Translations under genes and position numbers: made by a program
Part shown: positions 21,402 to 33,500 of the stretch, piece after piece
Position numbering within the stretch: position 1 is the first letter of the stretch
Layout: each line of letters opens with the position of its first letter
NCBI RefSeq assembly: GCF_003144245.1
Contig: NW_020289975.1
Location: forward strand, 682,001-746,000
Length of the DNA stretch: 64,000 nt
Origin: Jaminaea rosea
Lineage: Eukaryota > Basidiomycota > Exobasidiomycetes > Microstromatales
Direction: 5' to 3'
The notes under the pieces: generated by a model
Database searches by the model: none
What the model saw: the letters and a program-made list of their open reading frames with translations, nothing else
What the model was told of the DNA's origin: nothing

Positions 21402-21424
21402 GAGAGAGAGAGAGAGAGAGAGAG
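21402..21424. repeat. (GA)n microsatellite
   Basis: About eleven GA dinucleotides in a row, 360 bases upstream of the NPF-adaptor start codon. Such tracts can keep promoters free of nucleosomes. Confidence 0.9.
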
Positions 21425-21667
21425 TGAGAGACATCTGATCTACGCTTCTCACCATCCAGTCTCGTGCTTTCCATTACGACCTCCAACAGCGAGGCCTGCT
21501 TCCTTTCATCCTCTTCGTTTCGGCCGCCCCTTCTTCGTACCCTCGCGCGACTTCCTGTTAGCCCGGACCCTCTTGCTAAGGACTCGCTCATCTCTCGATC
21601 TCGACCGGACGCAATCCGCATCCGCTCATACCTGCGAGCGCGAATCACATACAACGCGACGACAGCA

Positions 21668-21669
<2 letters not shown>

Positions 21670-21701
<32 letters not shown>
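21670..21701. repeat. (ACG)n trinucleotide microsatellite
   Basis: Ten or more acg units about 85 bases before the ATG at 21786, probably transcribed in the 5' leader. Confidence 0.9.
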
Positions 21702-21785
21702 TCGCCACTGCGACGCCAGCGCAGCGCTCACAAAGACGACTGCGCTTCAATCCTTGCCATCCGTGGTTAGGCCTCGCGACGGGTG

Positions 21786-24700
21786 ATGTCCATCCCGTCT
21801 TCGTCCAAGGACGACCCGAGACTACCGCATCTGCATGAATCGGCCCTCTCACCCACCGAATATTCGAGCTACCTCAAATGGCGCAAGGCCATCGCGGCTA
21901 GCCCGAGCGGTGTAGAAGGGCTTCTTGATGAGCAGGATGCTCTGGCGTGGATTAGAAAGGAGTGCGGCGTAGGGAGATTAGACGAGGCAAAGGTGAGCTT
22001 ACCGTGTGCGATCCCCACACTCGAATGATCTCGCTGACGCTTCTGCGTATGCTGCACAGATCCTATCTCTCTTCGACCGATATCCACTTGGTCTGGAGGC
22101 TGGTCATTTCTTTGCGCTGCTGCGCCTGACTTCTTGGGCGCAGCAAGGCTCACAGCCGACCAAGGCACTCGTATTCACTCAGACCTCACCGCCTGTCATT
22201 GGCTTGAAGGAGAACACACCTTTCCCTCTGCCCACGCCCACAACCGTCAGCGTGGCAGCGATACGGCCTACACTTCCCTCACCGCAACATCCAGCAACCG
22301 CCGGAGATGCGCCGCTAACCCGCAAGCCAAGCCTACCAAGCAGCAAAGTGCCATTGCCCGCAGCACAGGCGCAGACACAGCCACTGCCGCCGCCTACATT
22401 AGCAACGCCAGCTCGTCCCTCTGCTGCATCTGTACTTGCGCCTCCCGTACCGCCAGAGTCGTCCAAGCCGGCGCGCTCACCAGGTCCCTCGAATCCTTTC
22501 AGAGACTCCGTTGCTGCCACTGGTGGCCACTCACGGTCGGCGTCGCTAAACGTGGGCGAGTCTCTGCAAGGCTTCGATCCAGCGCCGAATCCTTTCAAGC
22601 AGACAAAGCCAAAGCTAGTCAAGCCCACGCCCATCGTTGCGACGCCTGGACTACCCAATCCAGTGTCATCAGCCGCTGAGCCATCCCGTGCAGCTACAGC
22701 AGGGTTGCCGGGAACTTCAGGGTTCTCAACAAGATCGATGAAGAGCATTGACGACGTGCTATCACCCCCTCTGCCGCCTCGTCCGACGATGGGCGGCATC
22801 GACAAGCCTCCTCCTCCGCTGCCACCGCGAGCCCACATCTCGCCGCTCATCCAGGCAGGATTGGACGCCAGCTTGCAGGTCAGGAAGCAGAAGGATGCAC
22901 TGCCACCAAAAACGTTCACCGTTCTGCACTCTTCTAATGCGCGAGCCAAGGCGAGCGAGCCACGCCTGCTCACCGGTGAGAGCGCTCCCTTGTCCCTTCT
23001 CGAGGAGACGGCGCCCTCGCCACATCATCTCGCAAAGAGGAGGGTCTCAGGGCAGGAGTCGAGAAAGTCAATTTCAGAGACGGTCGTCGGGGGAGGTATG
23101 CCGACCCTGGCGAGGCAGAACAGTGACGAAAGCGCAGAGCCGCAACGAGCGGCGACGAGCAGAGCGACGGTGATTGCGGCGCCCAAGCCGTCGAGACCCG
23201 GCGCAAGTCGACGTCACCATCATCATCACCAGGAAGACAGGCGGGCCAGCGGCTCTGCCAGTGCCCAGTCTAGTCAGCAGCCAGGTCGAGTAGCGGCACC
23301 AAAGGCACAGTATGCGAATGGTAGCGAGTCGATCAGGACCAAGCCGACGTTGCCGTCGTGGCTCAGGGAGCAGGAAGAGCTGCAGCGCTCAGCATTGATC
23401 GAGGGCAGGCCGCTTTCGCCACCGCCGGCGGACTCAATTCCCGACGATAGCGAGGAGCGAGCGCGAGAGCTTGAGCGTAGCAGGCGAGCGCCAACGGTAC
23501 TGGACGACGAGTATGACGTCTACCCAACGGAGTTGTCAGAGCAAGCCAGCCGAGCAGCCAGCATCGACCGACCACACAACCCCTTCATCCATCGATCTTC
23601 CCAGGCAGAGGCGGAGAAGCTCAAGGTGCAGCCGCTGCTGAAGCATCATCGCTCACTAGCCAAAGCGCCGCACTCTCCCGAGCTCCACAAGCCGCTCGCT
23701 CGATCAAAGACTCTACACGCCAAGGGTGCTCCCCCACCTCCTCCCCCTCTGGCAAGCCAGGCTGCGCAAAGGAAGCGTCTCGAGTCTTTGCCCGCTACGC
23801 TCGACTCTGGAACCTACGCAGGGTTCCGCCATCCTGCTTCTGGCGGGTTGCGCCTCGTACCGCCTTCAGCCAAGGCCGACGTAGGCATTAATGCCTTAAA
23901 GAGGGATGCTGCAGAGCGTAGAGGAGATTCAAGCGCCCTCAGTGTCAGTTCGAGCTCTGGTGCGCCACCCATGAGCCCGCGAGGCGACGAGGAAAGTGGA
24001 GAGACGAGCGTCAATTCGACAAACCCCACGAGCGTCCAGGGGCTCGCTTCAAGCTTGGAGCGCAAGCTCTCTGGTCGATCAGACGGCGCATCCACCTCGC
24101 TCAAGAGTCGCGTCTCTGACTTCTTGAAGCTGCAGGACGGCCCACCAAAGGGACAGCGGCCGATCGATGACCTGAAGCGGGATGCGATTCGGTTGGCGGA
24201 AAGGAGGGGCTGGATCAATCGGAGTGCAGATGGTGGAGAAGGCTTACTCGAGGATGTGGACGAGGTGCCTGCGCAAGGCGAAGACGGTGAGGAGGGGGAA
24301 GAGGGCCCGGAAAGGTGGGACGATGCGCCAACGCCTGATGATGACTACGCGTACGGTGCTGGGGAGTCGAACACGACTACGCGAGGCATCATCCGCGACG
24401 CCACGCCCACCGCCGGCGACGCTCGTAGTATCCTAGGCAAGGGCACCCCTCCTCCCCCGCCTCGACGCTCAGCAACGATGTCGGCAGCTCCTATCGCCCG
24501 AAGACCAAGCGGATTTGTTGCACGCCGCGCCTCCAAGCTCGAAGAGCACTCCCAGCCCTTGTACCAGACGACTAGCCTGGGACGGGCCTCGAGCTTCTCG
24601 GGCAAACATGCCGGTAGGCCTCATGCTGCGGGTGAAGGCAGTGGGACAAACAAGCGTTCCAGCTGGATTGAAGCGTTTGAGGCGGACAGAAGAAGGAGGG

Positions 24701-24822
24701 CTGAAGGAGGCGGCGATGAGGTTGAGGAGGAGGAGGAGGAAGAGGAAGAAGAAAGAAAAGACGGTGAGACGGGTAGAGAGGTGCGCGGTCAAGAGCTGGA
24801 AGGGTGGAGGAGATTGGACTGA
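21786..24822 (+). CDS. EH-like, NPF- and polyproline-containing endocytic adaptor-like protein (989 aa)
   Basis: Exons 21786-21992 and 22060-24822 give 989 residues. The intron (gtgagc donor, cacag acceptor) splits a helical N-terminal domain of about 95 residues: TEYSSYLKWRKAI, then DEQDALAWIRKECGVGRLDE, then LSLFDRYPLGLEAGHFFALL. Its helix-loop-helix spacing recalls EF-hand/EH domains, but no canonical calcium loop is visible. The rest is disordered with three NPF motifs (NPFRDS, NPFKQT, NPFIHR), the peptide bound by EH domains. It also has class-II SH3 ligands such as PLPPRP and PPPPLPPRA and other proline runs. A conserved-looking patch near residue 790 reads DDLKRDAIRLAERRGWINRS. These signs point to an adaptor linking EH-domain and SH3-domain proteins at actin-dependent endocytic sites. 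I cannot name an orthologue. Confidence 0.7.
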
Positions 24823-26293
24823 AGGACTATCCTAGCCCACCACCAAGAGGCCACCAAGAGGTTAGGCGATACCATACATTGACGACGACATTCTCGCCGA
24901 AGGACTCGCTCGCTTTTCGTTCCACTCTCTCATTCTGCTGTGCGTCGTATACTGATGATGACTCCAAGCTGTACCACCACCACCACCACCACCACCGACA
25001 CCAACATGTTCGTTCTTCTCCGGCTTCCCTTCGCTTTCGCAAACCACCCTCCTACTCTTCCTCTAGTACCAAATGACATACTCGCCGCGCGCGCTACCGC
25101 TATGCTTCATCGCTTTCGTCTCGATGGTCTGACGATTCATTGTCTTGACCCACACCAAAAGTAGAAACAATCGAGCAACTTTGAACCTGTCGCATCGGCT
25201 CTCCTCATCCTCAGCATCCCGAGCCCATGACGTGACATCCCCCACCCTTTCCCTTCCCCCTTCCCGTGCCTTCTTATAGTGGCTTCATTCTCCTTTTTCT
25301 AGTCACCGAGCCTCTCCTACTCACGACGCAATTGTACGCCGCTTGCCAAGCCAGACGAGCAGATCAGACTGTACGCACGCGCGCACGCACGTACGCTCAC
25401 TTGCTGTTGCAGGCTGCCCATTTTCTTTTCTCCTTTCGTCGCGGTGTTCTTTCTTTGCTGCAAGGTGGGGCTGCACCAGATGATCTCCCGTACGTTTGCC
25501 AACTCCAGCAAGAGCCAAGGCCGCACACGGCGGTGGGCATTGGGCAAGACCGGCGAGCTGGGTGTAAAGGGCTGAAAGGAGAGCAGAACGTCAAGTACGC
25601 AGAGTATGCTTGGATGAATAAAATGCTTCGATCAGTGTACCGCCCTTCAAGCCACGGACCGAATCTGAACACGATGGACATGATGGAAGTGAGTCGATGG
25701 ACGTGCGTGGCTGGCTGCAGGATTCCTCGGGCGCTGCACAGGACGACGAAGGAGGCTTGCTTGCAAGTCCGTGGTCAGACAGACATTGGAGCGGCTCGTC
25801 GCGACAGGGCGGACGGACGCAACGCGGGACGTCCGTCCAACCAAGAGTGGCTCAGGCTTAGGCTCAGACCGTGGCTCCCGGGTCTCTTTTGGACACCCCA
25901 GCCCATTTCCCGATCCTGCTCTTCAACCTTTTCTCCGTTTCCACCTTCTGTACCTCCTTCGTCCTTTCTTCGTCCCTCCAACGCCCTTCAAAGCGTCTCT
26001 GCCTGCAGCTGCCATCTTTCCTCTCTTCCTCCTCTAGAGATATACCCAGAGGGGAGAGCCGCTGCTGCAGATTGATTGCGAGAGAAGCCATCATCACTAG
26101 AGAGCCATTTTGAATTGCACGGAGCCTCTTTCAGCGTCAACCTGCCGACCCTCTTCACCACCATCGCCCTCACCCTCGCCCACTATCGCAAAGATCTCAG
26201 CCTGTGCGCTCTTGCACCAAGCGCTATCTCAGCAGTCTGCTCCCCAGGCTCGTTGTCGCGTCCGAGTTTGAGCTGATCGAGCACGGGCGCAGC
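24823..26293. other. Intergenic region and probable long leader of the kinase gene
   Basis: 1.47 kb between two + strand genes. A (CAC)n tract lies at 24973-24996. The right third is pyrimidine-rich on the + strand (CTTCTTCC-type blocks near 25920-26040), as often seen just upstream of basidiomycete start codons. An open frame of 269 codons at 25266-26075 lacks an ATG at its start and any domain, so I do not call it. Confidence 0.5.
24973..24996. repeat. (ACC)n trinucleotide microsatellite
   Basis: About eight acc units, 150 bases past the stop codon of the NPF-adaptor gene, so probably in its 3' UTR. Confidence 0.85.
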
Positions 26294-29200
26294 ATGGTAG
26301 TCTCGGCGGCACCGAGCAACTACACATCACTGCCTCAAGATCTCGCGCATCACGCAATGCCTCAGCATCTAGCCAATGTGAGCGGCGCAGGGCCGTCTTC
26401 ATCCTCGTCCTCATCTTCAACCCAACCTCCGCACCTTGTGCCTAATCTCTTACCAAAGCTGGAGACGGCACCCCATGCGGGCGATCGCGAACCATCAATC
26501 TCGGTATTGGGGCTTGACGAGGGCACCGGTGTTTCTGCATCCTCATCCTCATCCGCCTATCCTCGCTCGGGATCAAACGGCAGCCTCGCAGCAGCGCCAG
26601 GGTCTCGCACAGCCTCATTCTTTGCTGCTGCCTCGTCGAGCCCCGTCCTCAGCCCGGCATCCGTCGTCTCGCAGCAAGGCCACAACAGAACAGCGAGCGC
26701 TTCGTCGGCCAAGTCACTCACGAGCCTGCCTCCGTCACTTCTGGCGCCAGAGCAAGGCTACCGCAGCCAGCGGCTGAGCCATAAGAGTTCCACCGGCACC
26801 AATGCTAGCGTCTGGTCGGGCGATAGCCAAAGCAGCGATGCAGGACATGGGGGTGTCGAGGACGAAGCTACATCATCCCGTCGCTTTCGTTCTCCAGCTA
26901 GTGGTGGTCCCTCCGCCGGCATAAGCACCGACGCGGCCGGCAACAGATTGGCCCCCACGTTGATTCGCCTTCCAACGCCGACAGATTTCCAGCCTGATCA
27001 CCAACTCCATTCCGCTAGCTCCATTCGATCTCGCCGCAACTGGGACGAGTTTGAAGGCAAACCCATATTGCCATTACCAAGCCCTGCCGTCCAGCAGGAT
27101 GCCCTTGAGTCAGGCGACTCCATGTTCGTTGGTCTCGATGAACAGCAGCATTCTGCTCCTTCGAGCCAGGTCCTCTTCTCGTCGCCTGGAAATACGTACG
27201 ATCGGCATGCAAATGGCCAGCCGTCGTCCTCGCCTTTTCTTAGCGCTCCCAGCACAGCAACCAACTCCACCTTCTCAGCCGCCTCGACGGCTTACACATC
27301 ACAGCCTGCACCTCCGAGCCCATCGCCATCGAATCGCGATGGCGCGCTTGGCGATGGCTTTCAATCGAGCGCTGCTTCATCCAGCAAGACGAAGAGCTTC
27401 TTTGGCTCGGGCGGTCAGTCCTCCCCAATCCCACCTCCTGCTCGCGCTCCATCTCTGCGCAGTCCGAGATCGAGCACTAGCGAGATGAGCCGCCACGCTC
27501 GAACGGCCAGCGGCCAAAGCGACGCCAGTCAATCGTGGAACAACACCTTATCGCCTGCTGCGTCGCCTGCAGGCTTCAAGACGGGCTTCCCAACGTTGCC
27601 TTCTGTGTCCTCTAGCCTAGCTTCCTCAGCCGATCAATCGCCGGCTACGGGTCCCGCAGCGCTGCCTCGCTTCCAGCGTCCCAGTCGTTACCCCACGTTG
27701 CCCTCGCAAGAAGGAGGCTCGATCAGTGGTCTCGATGGTAACTTCAGGACGCCTATGAGGAAAGGTACAGGCGACAGCACAATTACGTCAAGTGCATCCA
27801 ATGCCTCACTAGCTCCGTCATCCAGCTTCCAGGCTGACTCGAGCGACTCCGTCAGAACACCGCAGCTCAGCTCTGCATACACTGAGGGCTTCTCTAGCAT
27901 CGGCAAGGGACCTCCACCCGCTTTTGACTCGACGGGAAAAGCTGCCAAGACCAGGCATGTCCACGGGCCGAGTGAGAATGCGACGGGGAGCAGCTTGATA
28001 CCCCCTTTCGACAACCAGCAGACAGACTCGCCTTCACCGGCAATGCCAAAGAGCACCCCGTCAGCTCTACGACTCGAGGGCCTGCCGTCACACCCTCTGT
28101 CTACCCATGCGGAGTCGTTGTCCATCGATGTCTCTGCAGCGGAAGCGTCGCGTGCCAAGCAGCAGCAGCAGCAACAACAACAGTATTTGGGCGCTGATGG
28201 GCCGCTTTCAAGTCCACGGGTACTTGCAAGGGCAGCACAAGATGCGGCTGCGGCCGACGAAGAGTCAGAGGACGAGGCGGTAGGGAGAGTAGGGACATAC
28301 CGCGTGCAGAAGACGCTCGGCGTCGGCGCTTTCAGCAGGGTGGTGCTCGCTGCTCCTATCGTCCCGACGCCGATCAGATTGTCACCCGCTGCTAGCGATA
28401 CCGAAAGGGAGGGCAGTGGTGGTGAGAGCAGAGAGGCGCCGATGAAAAAGAAGTCGAGTCTGCAATCGTGGAGCAAGGCATTCCGGTCGAAGAGCTCAAG
28501 TCCGGCGCCACCTTTGAGCACCTCGTCTTCATCATCATCGACACCCAAGACTCGCGGCATCACAACGACGCTCGCTCCACCCGCAAACATCACTGCGAGC
28601 GATGCTGAGCCAGAAGGCGCGCCCATGTACGCCCTCAAGATGATGGCTCGCGAGCCCTTTGAGCAAAATGAACGCATGAAGGTCAGCTGGGTACGAGAGG
28701 TTGAAGTTCTGCGGCACATCCACCACCCTTCGCTCATTCACTTCATCAAGAGCTTCTCAACTCCGCGTCATCACGTCCTTGTTCTCGAGCGCGTGGCGGG
28801 AGGCGAACTTTTCGATGTCCTCTGGTCGCATAAGGTCGAGATGGCCAAGCGCGAATGGTTCGTGAGGCGACTCTTCGCCGAGCTGGCGAATGCGGTTGGG
28901 TGGATGCACAGCATCAATTTGGTGCATCGAGACATCAAGCTCGAGAACATCATCCTTACGCGAGACGTCTTTGCCGATCTGGACTCTCTGCGACCGTCGA
29001 GACTCGGCGGAATTCCTTTACTCAAGCTTACCGACTTCGGCCTGAGCAGGTTCATCGACGCCTCCAAGCCGATGCTAGAGACGCGCTGCGGGTCAGAGGA
29101 GTATGCCTCTCCGGAGCTCATCATTGGCAAGAAGTACGACGGGCGCAAGACGGATGTATGGGCAATGGGAGTTGTCCTATACGCACTCGTCTGCGGGATG

Positions 29201-29677
29201 CTGCCCTTCCTCGACCAGGCAGAAGGAGGAGGAGGAGCGTCTCAGGAGAATCGCGAGGGCGCAAGGAGGGAACGAGGGCCAAAGGAGCGCAAGGCTCACC
29301 TGCTGCGGATCGCAAAGGGCGATCTGCGCTGGCCTCTCGAGGTCAATGATGAGCCTGCAGATTCACCTGCCCCATCTCTCTGTCCTGCGAGCAATCGCTT
29401 GATTACGCCCTACGCCAAGCACCTGATCTCACGGCTGCTGAGGCGAGACGCAACAAAGCGCGCTCAAGCTTGGGAGTGCTTTGACGATCCTTGGCTCACT
29501 CATGGGTCCTTCCACGCCCATGGAGAGGTATCGGCGCATGGTGAGGCCATTCAGAAGGGTGAAGGATGTCAGCTGGGCTTGCCGCCTGATCCCAGGAGCG
29601 AAGAGGGACAGGCGTGGCTGCGGGAGAGGGCTGAGGTGAGGGGTGGAGACGTTAGTCTGCTGGCCAAGCACGATTGA
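26294..29677 (+). CDS. Large serine/threonine protein kinase with split N-lobe (1127 aa)
   Basis: One exon from the ATG at 26294. The first 650 residues are Ser/Pro-rich disorder with a short polyQ near residue 622. The kinase domain follows: glycine loop GVGAFSRV at about 676, the ATP-binding lysine at about 782 (YALKMM), catalytic VHRDIKLEN with Asp near 880, DFGLS with Asp near 914, and GSEEYASPELIIG as activation segment and APE-equivalent. About 105 residues separate the glycine loop from the lysine, where 15-20 are usual, so a Ser-rich loop of roughly 85 residues is inserted between strands 2 and 3. A second charged insert follows GMLPFLDQ. The domain looks CAMK-like, of the type seen in fungal Prr1/YPL150W kinases, but that subfamily link is from memory. 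All catalytic residues are present. Substrates are unknown. Confidence 0.85.
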   Translation: MVVSAAPSNYTSLPQDLAHHAMPQHLANVSGAGPSSSSSSSSTQPPHLVPNLLPKLETAPHAGDREPSISVLGLDEGTGVSASSSSSAYPRSGSNGSLAAAPGSRTASFFAAASSSPVLSPASVVSQQGHNRTASASSAKSLTSLPPSLLAPEQGYRSQRLSHKSSTGTNASVWSGDSQSSDAGHGGVEDEATSSRRFRSPASGGPSAGISTDAAGNRLAPTLIRLPTPTDFQPDHQLHSASSIRSRRNWDEFEGKPILPLPSPAVQQDALESGDSMFVGLDEQQHSAPSSQVLFSSPGNTYDRHANGQPSSSPFLSAPSTATNSTFSAASTAYTSQPAPPSPSPSNRDGALGDGFQSSAASSSKTKSFFGSGGQSSPIPPPARAPSLRSPRSSTSEMSRHARTASGQSDASQSWNNTLSPAASPAGFKTGFPTLPSVSSSLASSADQSPATGPAALPRFQRPSRYPTLPSQEGGSISGLDGNFRTPMRKGTGDSTITSSASNASLAPSSSFQADSSDSVRTPQLSSAYTEGFSSIGKGPPPAFDSTGKAAKTRHVHGPSENATGSSLIPPFDNQQTDSPSPAMPKSTPSALRLEGLPSHPLSTHAESLSIDVSAAEASRAKQQQQQQQQYLGADGPLSSPRVLARAAQDAAAADEESEDEAVGRVGTYRVQKTLGVGAFSRVVLAAPIVPTPIRLSPAASDTEREGSGGESREAPMKKKSSLQSWSKAFRSKSSSPAPPLSTSSSSSSTPKTRGITTTLAPPANITASDAEPEGAPMYALKMMAREPFEQNERMKVSWVREVEVLRHIHHPSLIHFIKSFSTPRHHVLVLERVAGGELFDVLWSHKVEMAKREWFVRRLFAELANAVGWMHSINLVHRDIKLENIILTRDVFADLDSLRPSRLGGIPLLKLTDFGLSRFIDASKPMLETRCGSEEYASPELIIGKKYDGRKTDVWAMGVVLYALVCGMLPFLDQAEGGGGASQENREGARRERGPKERKAHLLRIAKGDLRWPLEVNDEPADSPAPSLCPASNRLITPYAKHLISRLLRRDATKRAQAWECFDDPWLTHGSFHAHGEVSAHGEAIQKGEGCQLGLPPDPRSEEGQAWLRERAEVRGGDVSLLAKHD

Positions 29678-30532
29678 AGAAGCGGAGGCGTGGCCATCTG
29701 GCACTAGCTATCGCGCGCGTGTATATTTTGGTCATGCGACCGTTTGCAATGTCTCGACTACCTTGTTGTACCATGACCATCCGTCTTCGGCCCTGTTGAA
29801 ATCGTCTGAGAATGGAGGCAGCGAGCGAGGCCACGAGGAAGGCGCACTGCCTCACTTTGATTCGAGCCCTTCTCCCTCGCCTCCTCTCTCTGCTCCCTCT
29901 GCCGCCCCGCGCGTCTCAGCTCTCGGTTTCGTTTGGCCCTGGCCGTCCACTCGCTCTCTCGCTCGCTCTCCGTGTGCCTTGCTCACTCAGACGTCGCTCA
30001 TCCGTGGCCGCCCTGCCTCGGTGGCCGCCTAAGCTGAACCTCTGCCTGTCTCTCTCTGTCGACACAGGTGTTTGAGGAGAGACCCTGAATCGGCGACCAC
30101 GGGCTCAGGCTCACCCAACACCACACACCAAATTGGCCGCCGTCTCCTTTTGCACAACTTCCTTCCTCATCTGGCCATCTTACGACCAATCCAAAGAAAG
30201 AAGCAAGGAGATTTTGCGAAGACGTCGCACCCCTCTTCGCCTCTCCAAGATACCTCTTCTTTGCATTGGACGACCACATCATCATCGCATCGCTCTTGTC
30301 CCCGCTTCGTCGCTCCCTTCGCAGCCCACCTTCCTCCTTCCCCTGCATCATCGCACCATCATCTTTCCCACTTGACCTTCACAGCGCCGCCACTAAGACT
30401 CCACGAACATCAACAAAAGGTCTCACCTCATCATCGACCTGAGAGCTGCTGGTCAGACAATCGGAACACTCGGCAACAATAGGAATACGACTACGACGAG
30501 AATAACTACCACAACACGGTCCGCTTGCAACG
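29678..30532. other. Intergenic region, pyrimidine-rich leader of the Sel1-repeat gene
   Basis: 855 bases between two + strand genes. No gene is recognised. From about 29870 to 30380 the + strand is dominated by C/T blocks typical of fungal promoters and 5' leaders. Confidence 0.5.
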
Positions 30533-33500
30533 ATGACATCAACTGCTTCGCCCTCACACGCCTCCCCGGCGCATAGTTACCACAATCGCTTCGCCAATGA
30601 AGGGACGATCTCCCGCTCAACATCGGCGGCGGCGCCCGAAAAGGCTGAAGCAAGATCAGAGTCGCCCTCTGCTACCACGCCCTTTTCATTCGACTTCTCC
30701 GAGTTCAAGGGACTGGATGGCGGCAATGAGCCTGCGTTGGGCTCCTTCCTCTCGTACCAGCAGGCGCAGCAAAAGCAGACTGACGCAGCACCAGCAGCAG
30801 CACCAGCAGCAGCCCCACCTGCTCCGTCAATGCCAGCACCTCAGCCTCCCTCGCATCTCGAGACTAGCCAGGACGTAGCAGCACTCGAGGCAGCCGTCGA
30901 CAAGCAGGAGAGCGATGAAGCCGCTCAAGACCAACCCAAAGCCAACAGCGGCGGCGACGGTGACGACGCTCCCATCGCTCCATCTGCTCAACCAGCGCCT
31001 CTGCCTCGCCCTCCGGTCGTCATCGACCCCGTAGAATCGCCCACGCCAGCTGCAGACCAGTCTCAAGTCTCCTCCCGCGAGGTCTCGCAGCCTTCGATCA
31101 TTCCCAGCTCAAGCAGTGCTCGCTCCCTCTCCAAGTCGCCCATTGGCAACTTCTCGCGACCGAGCAACCTCGTTCCTTCGTCCCAGTCGACGGCCTCGAA
31201 TGACTCTGGTCTGGAGCGCGGCATCGGCTCGCTTGACCTCAATGGCGGTCGAGACCGAGACCGCGACGGCGAGGGGCGCCACAATGATATGCCGCAACTC
31301 AGGAGCGTCCAGGCCCAGCAGCCCATTCTCTCTCCTGGCGGAGCAGGCGACGACACGAGCAGCAAGGCATCTGCCACTGCTTTTCCATCGAGCGAGACAG
31401 AAGAGTTGGCGCCGTCCGTCGTTCCTCGACAGAACATGCAGGAGAGGGAAAGACCCAGTAGCTTCTTCGGATTGCAAGGACCGCCCGCAAGTGCCAGGCA
31501 GAGCGCCATCGACCAGCAACAGAATGTGCCTTCTGCTGACGACTCTGGCTCGGGTTTCTTCGGCGGCGCAGCCAGCGGCAGCGGCACTCGACCTTCGTCC
31601 TTCTTTGCCCTGAACAACAGCGAGCCGACCTCTGCCATTGGGTCGAGCCAGTCCGGTGGCTTCCATCGAGATGACTCAGGGCTCAGCGCTCCTGGTGCTC
31701 AGAATCGCAGTACGTTAGCAGGCGGCACAGGAAATGCCGCTATTCAGCACTCGGGATCCTTCAACTTTGGCTCCGGCAATGGACGACCTGCCAGTATCGC
31801 GCCCTCTGTCACCACTGGGCCATTGCTCGACCACAGTCATCTCAAGCCTGGAGAGCAGGCAGCACTCCTCTCGCACAACAAGACGCTCGAGCTCTACCGC
31901 CAGAATGCGAAGAAGACCAACGATCCAGATCTCATCTATGAATTCGCTGTCTTCATGATCGATGCGAGCAAGTCGATGCCGGAGAGTCCGTCAGGTGCAG
32001 TCGGCATTGCCTCTGGCTCCAAGGAAGACGTCATCAAGGAGGCCATTGGCCTACTCAAGAAGATCGCCGAGCGAGGTCACGCCGACGCCCAATACTTCCT
32101 GGCAGACTGCTACGCCAATGGCATCGGTACGCCCAAGGCGAAGCAGGACTTCGATCGAGCCTACCCTCTCTTCGTTCTCGCTGCCAAGCATGGTCATCCC
32201 GATGCAGCGTACCGTGCGGGCACCTGCTACGAAAAGGGATGGGGATGCCGTCGCGACCAGGGTAAAGCTCTGCAATTCTACCGCAAGGCTGCCTCGCAGA
32301 ATCACCCCGGCGCCATGTACCGACTGGCGACTGCGGAACTCAACGGCGAGCTCGGCCTGAAGCGCTCAGCCAAGGAAGGCGTCAAGTGGCTCAAGCGCTC
32401 CGCCGATGCTGCGACGCCTGAGTTCCCTCACGCCCTCCATGAGCTCGCCCTCCTTCACGAGCGCGGCATCGACAATGTCCTCTTTGTCGATCCCGAGTAC
32501 TCTTGCGAGCTCCTCGCCCAGGCAGGCGAGATGGGCTACGCCCCCTCTGCGTACAAGCTTGGCGTCAATTACGAGTACGGCCGCATGGGCTGTCCTCAAG
32601 ATGCAGGCTTGAGCATCCATATGTACAACATCGCTGCTCAACAGAACCACAAGGAGGCCTGCTTCGCGCTCACTGCCTGGTATCTCGTCGGGGCGCCATC
32701 CATCTTGCCGCAAAGTGATACAGAGGCGTACCTCTGGGCGAAGAAGGCTGCCGAGCAGAACTTGGCAAAGGCCGAGTATGCTGTCGGCTACTTCACTGAG
32801 ATGGGAATCGGGACGGTGAAGGATTTGAAGGAGGCCAAGGAGTGGTACAAGCGCGCTGCGGAGCATGGAGACAAGAGGGCTAATCAGCGTCTCACTGGGC
32901 TGGGAGGGCGTCCGGTCGGGCCGCTGCCTGGCGTTGGAGCTGGTGGAGCTGGTGGAGCCGGCGCTGGTGGTGCGGGAGGCAACAAAGCCGGGCAGCATGG
33001 CCAGACTCCAGGAGGCTCAGACTATGCCTCTATGCCGGTTGCTTCGCGCACTCAGCCGACCAACGCTCCCTTCCCGTCGCGAGTAGAGGTGTCAGCCATG
33101 AGCCCCTCGACCGGCGGATCAGGCACCATGTTCCCCTCGCCGCTCACGATGAGAGACACGCAGTCTGCCATGCGCGAGGAGCGATACCTGGCCAATGTGG
33201 CGGCGGCTCAACAGGCCGAGTATCGCTCTACGAATCCACAGCAAAGGCCGCCGCCCCAACAGCAGCAGCAGCGGAGCATGACCGGCCCATCAAGCGGAGC
33301 GCCCAGTGGCTACAGCAACGGTGTCTCGGGCGCCCGCCCGCCACCTCAACAATTCCCGCCGCAGCCGCGACCTCCCCAGAACGGCTTGAATCCCTACGCC
33401 GGCCCACACCGCTCAGGCTCGATGCCCCCGCCTCCTGGTGCTGGAGGATACAATGGGGTTGGCCCCTCTCCAGCCCACTCGGCCGCATCCGCCTATCCGA

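Larger units (their letters stand above)
20019..21785. other. Long intergenic region and probable leader of the NPF-adaptor gene
   Basis: 1.77 kb between divergent genes. No gene is recognised. The right end is repetitive and pyrimidine/purine-rich, with a (GA)n tract at 21402-21424 and an (ACG)n tract at 21670-21701, probably in the promoter or 5' leader of the gene starting at 21786. Confidence 0.55.

Noticed and set aside
25266-26075. Open frame of 269 codons upstream of the kinase gene
   Set aside because: It begins with GTG, has no ATG until far inside, shows no domain or sensible composition, and lies in pyrimidine-rich leader-like DNA.
27688-28737. Antisense frame of 349 codons within the kinase gene
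   Set aside because: It mirrors the third codon position of the real gene in GC-rich sequence and contains no family motif.
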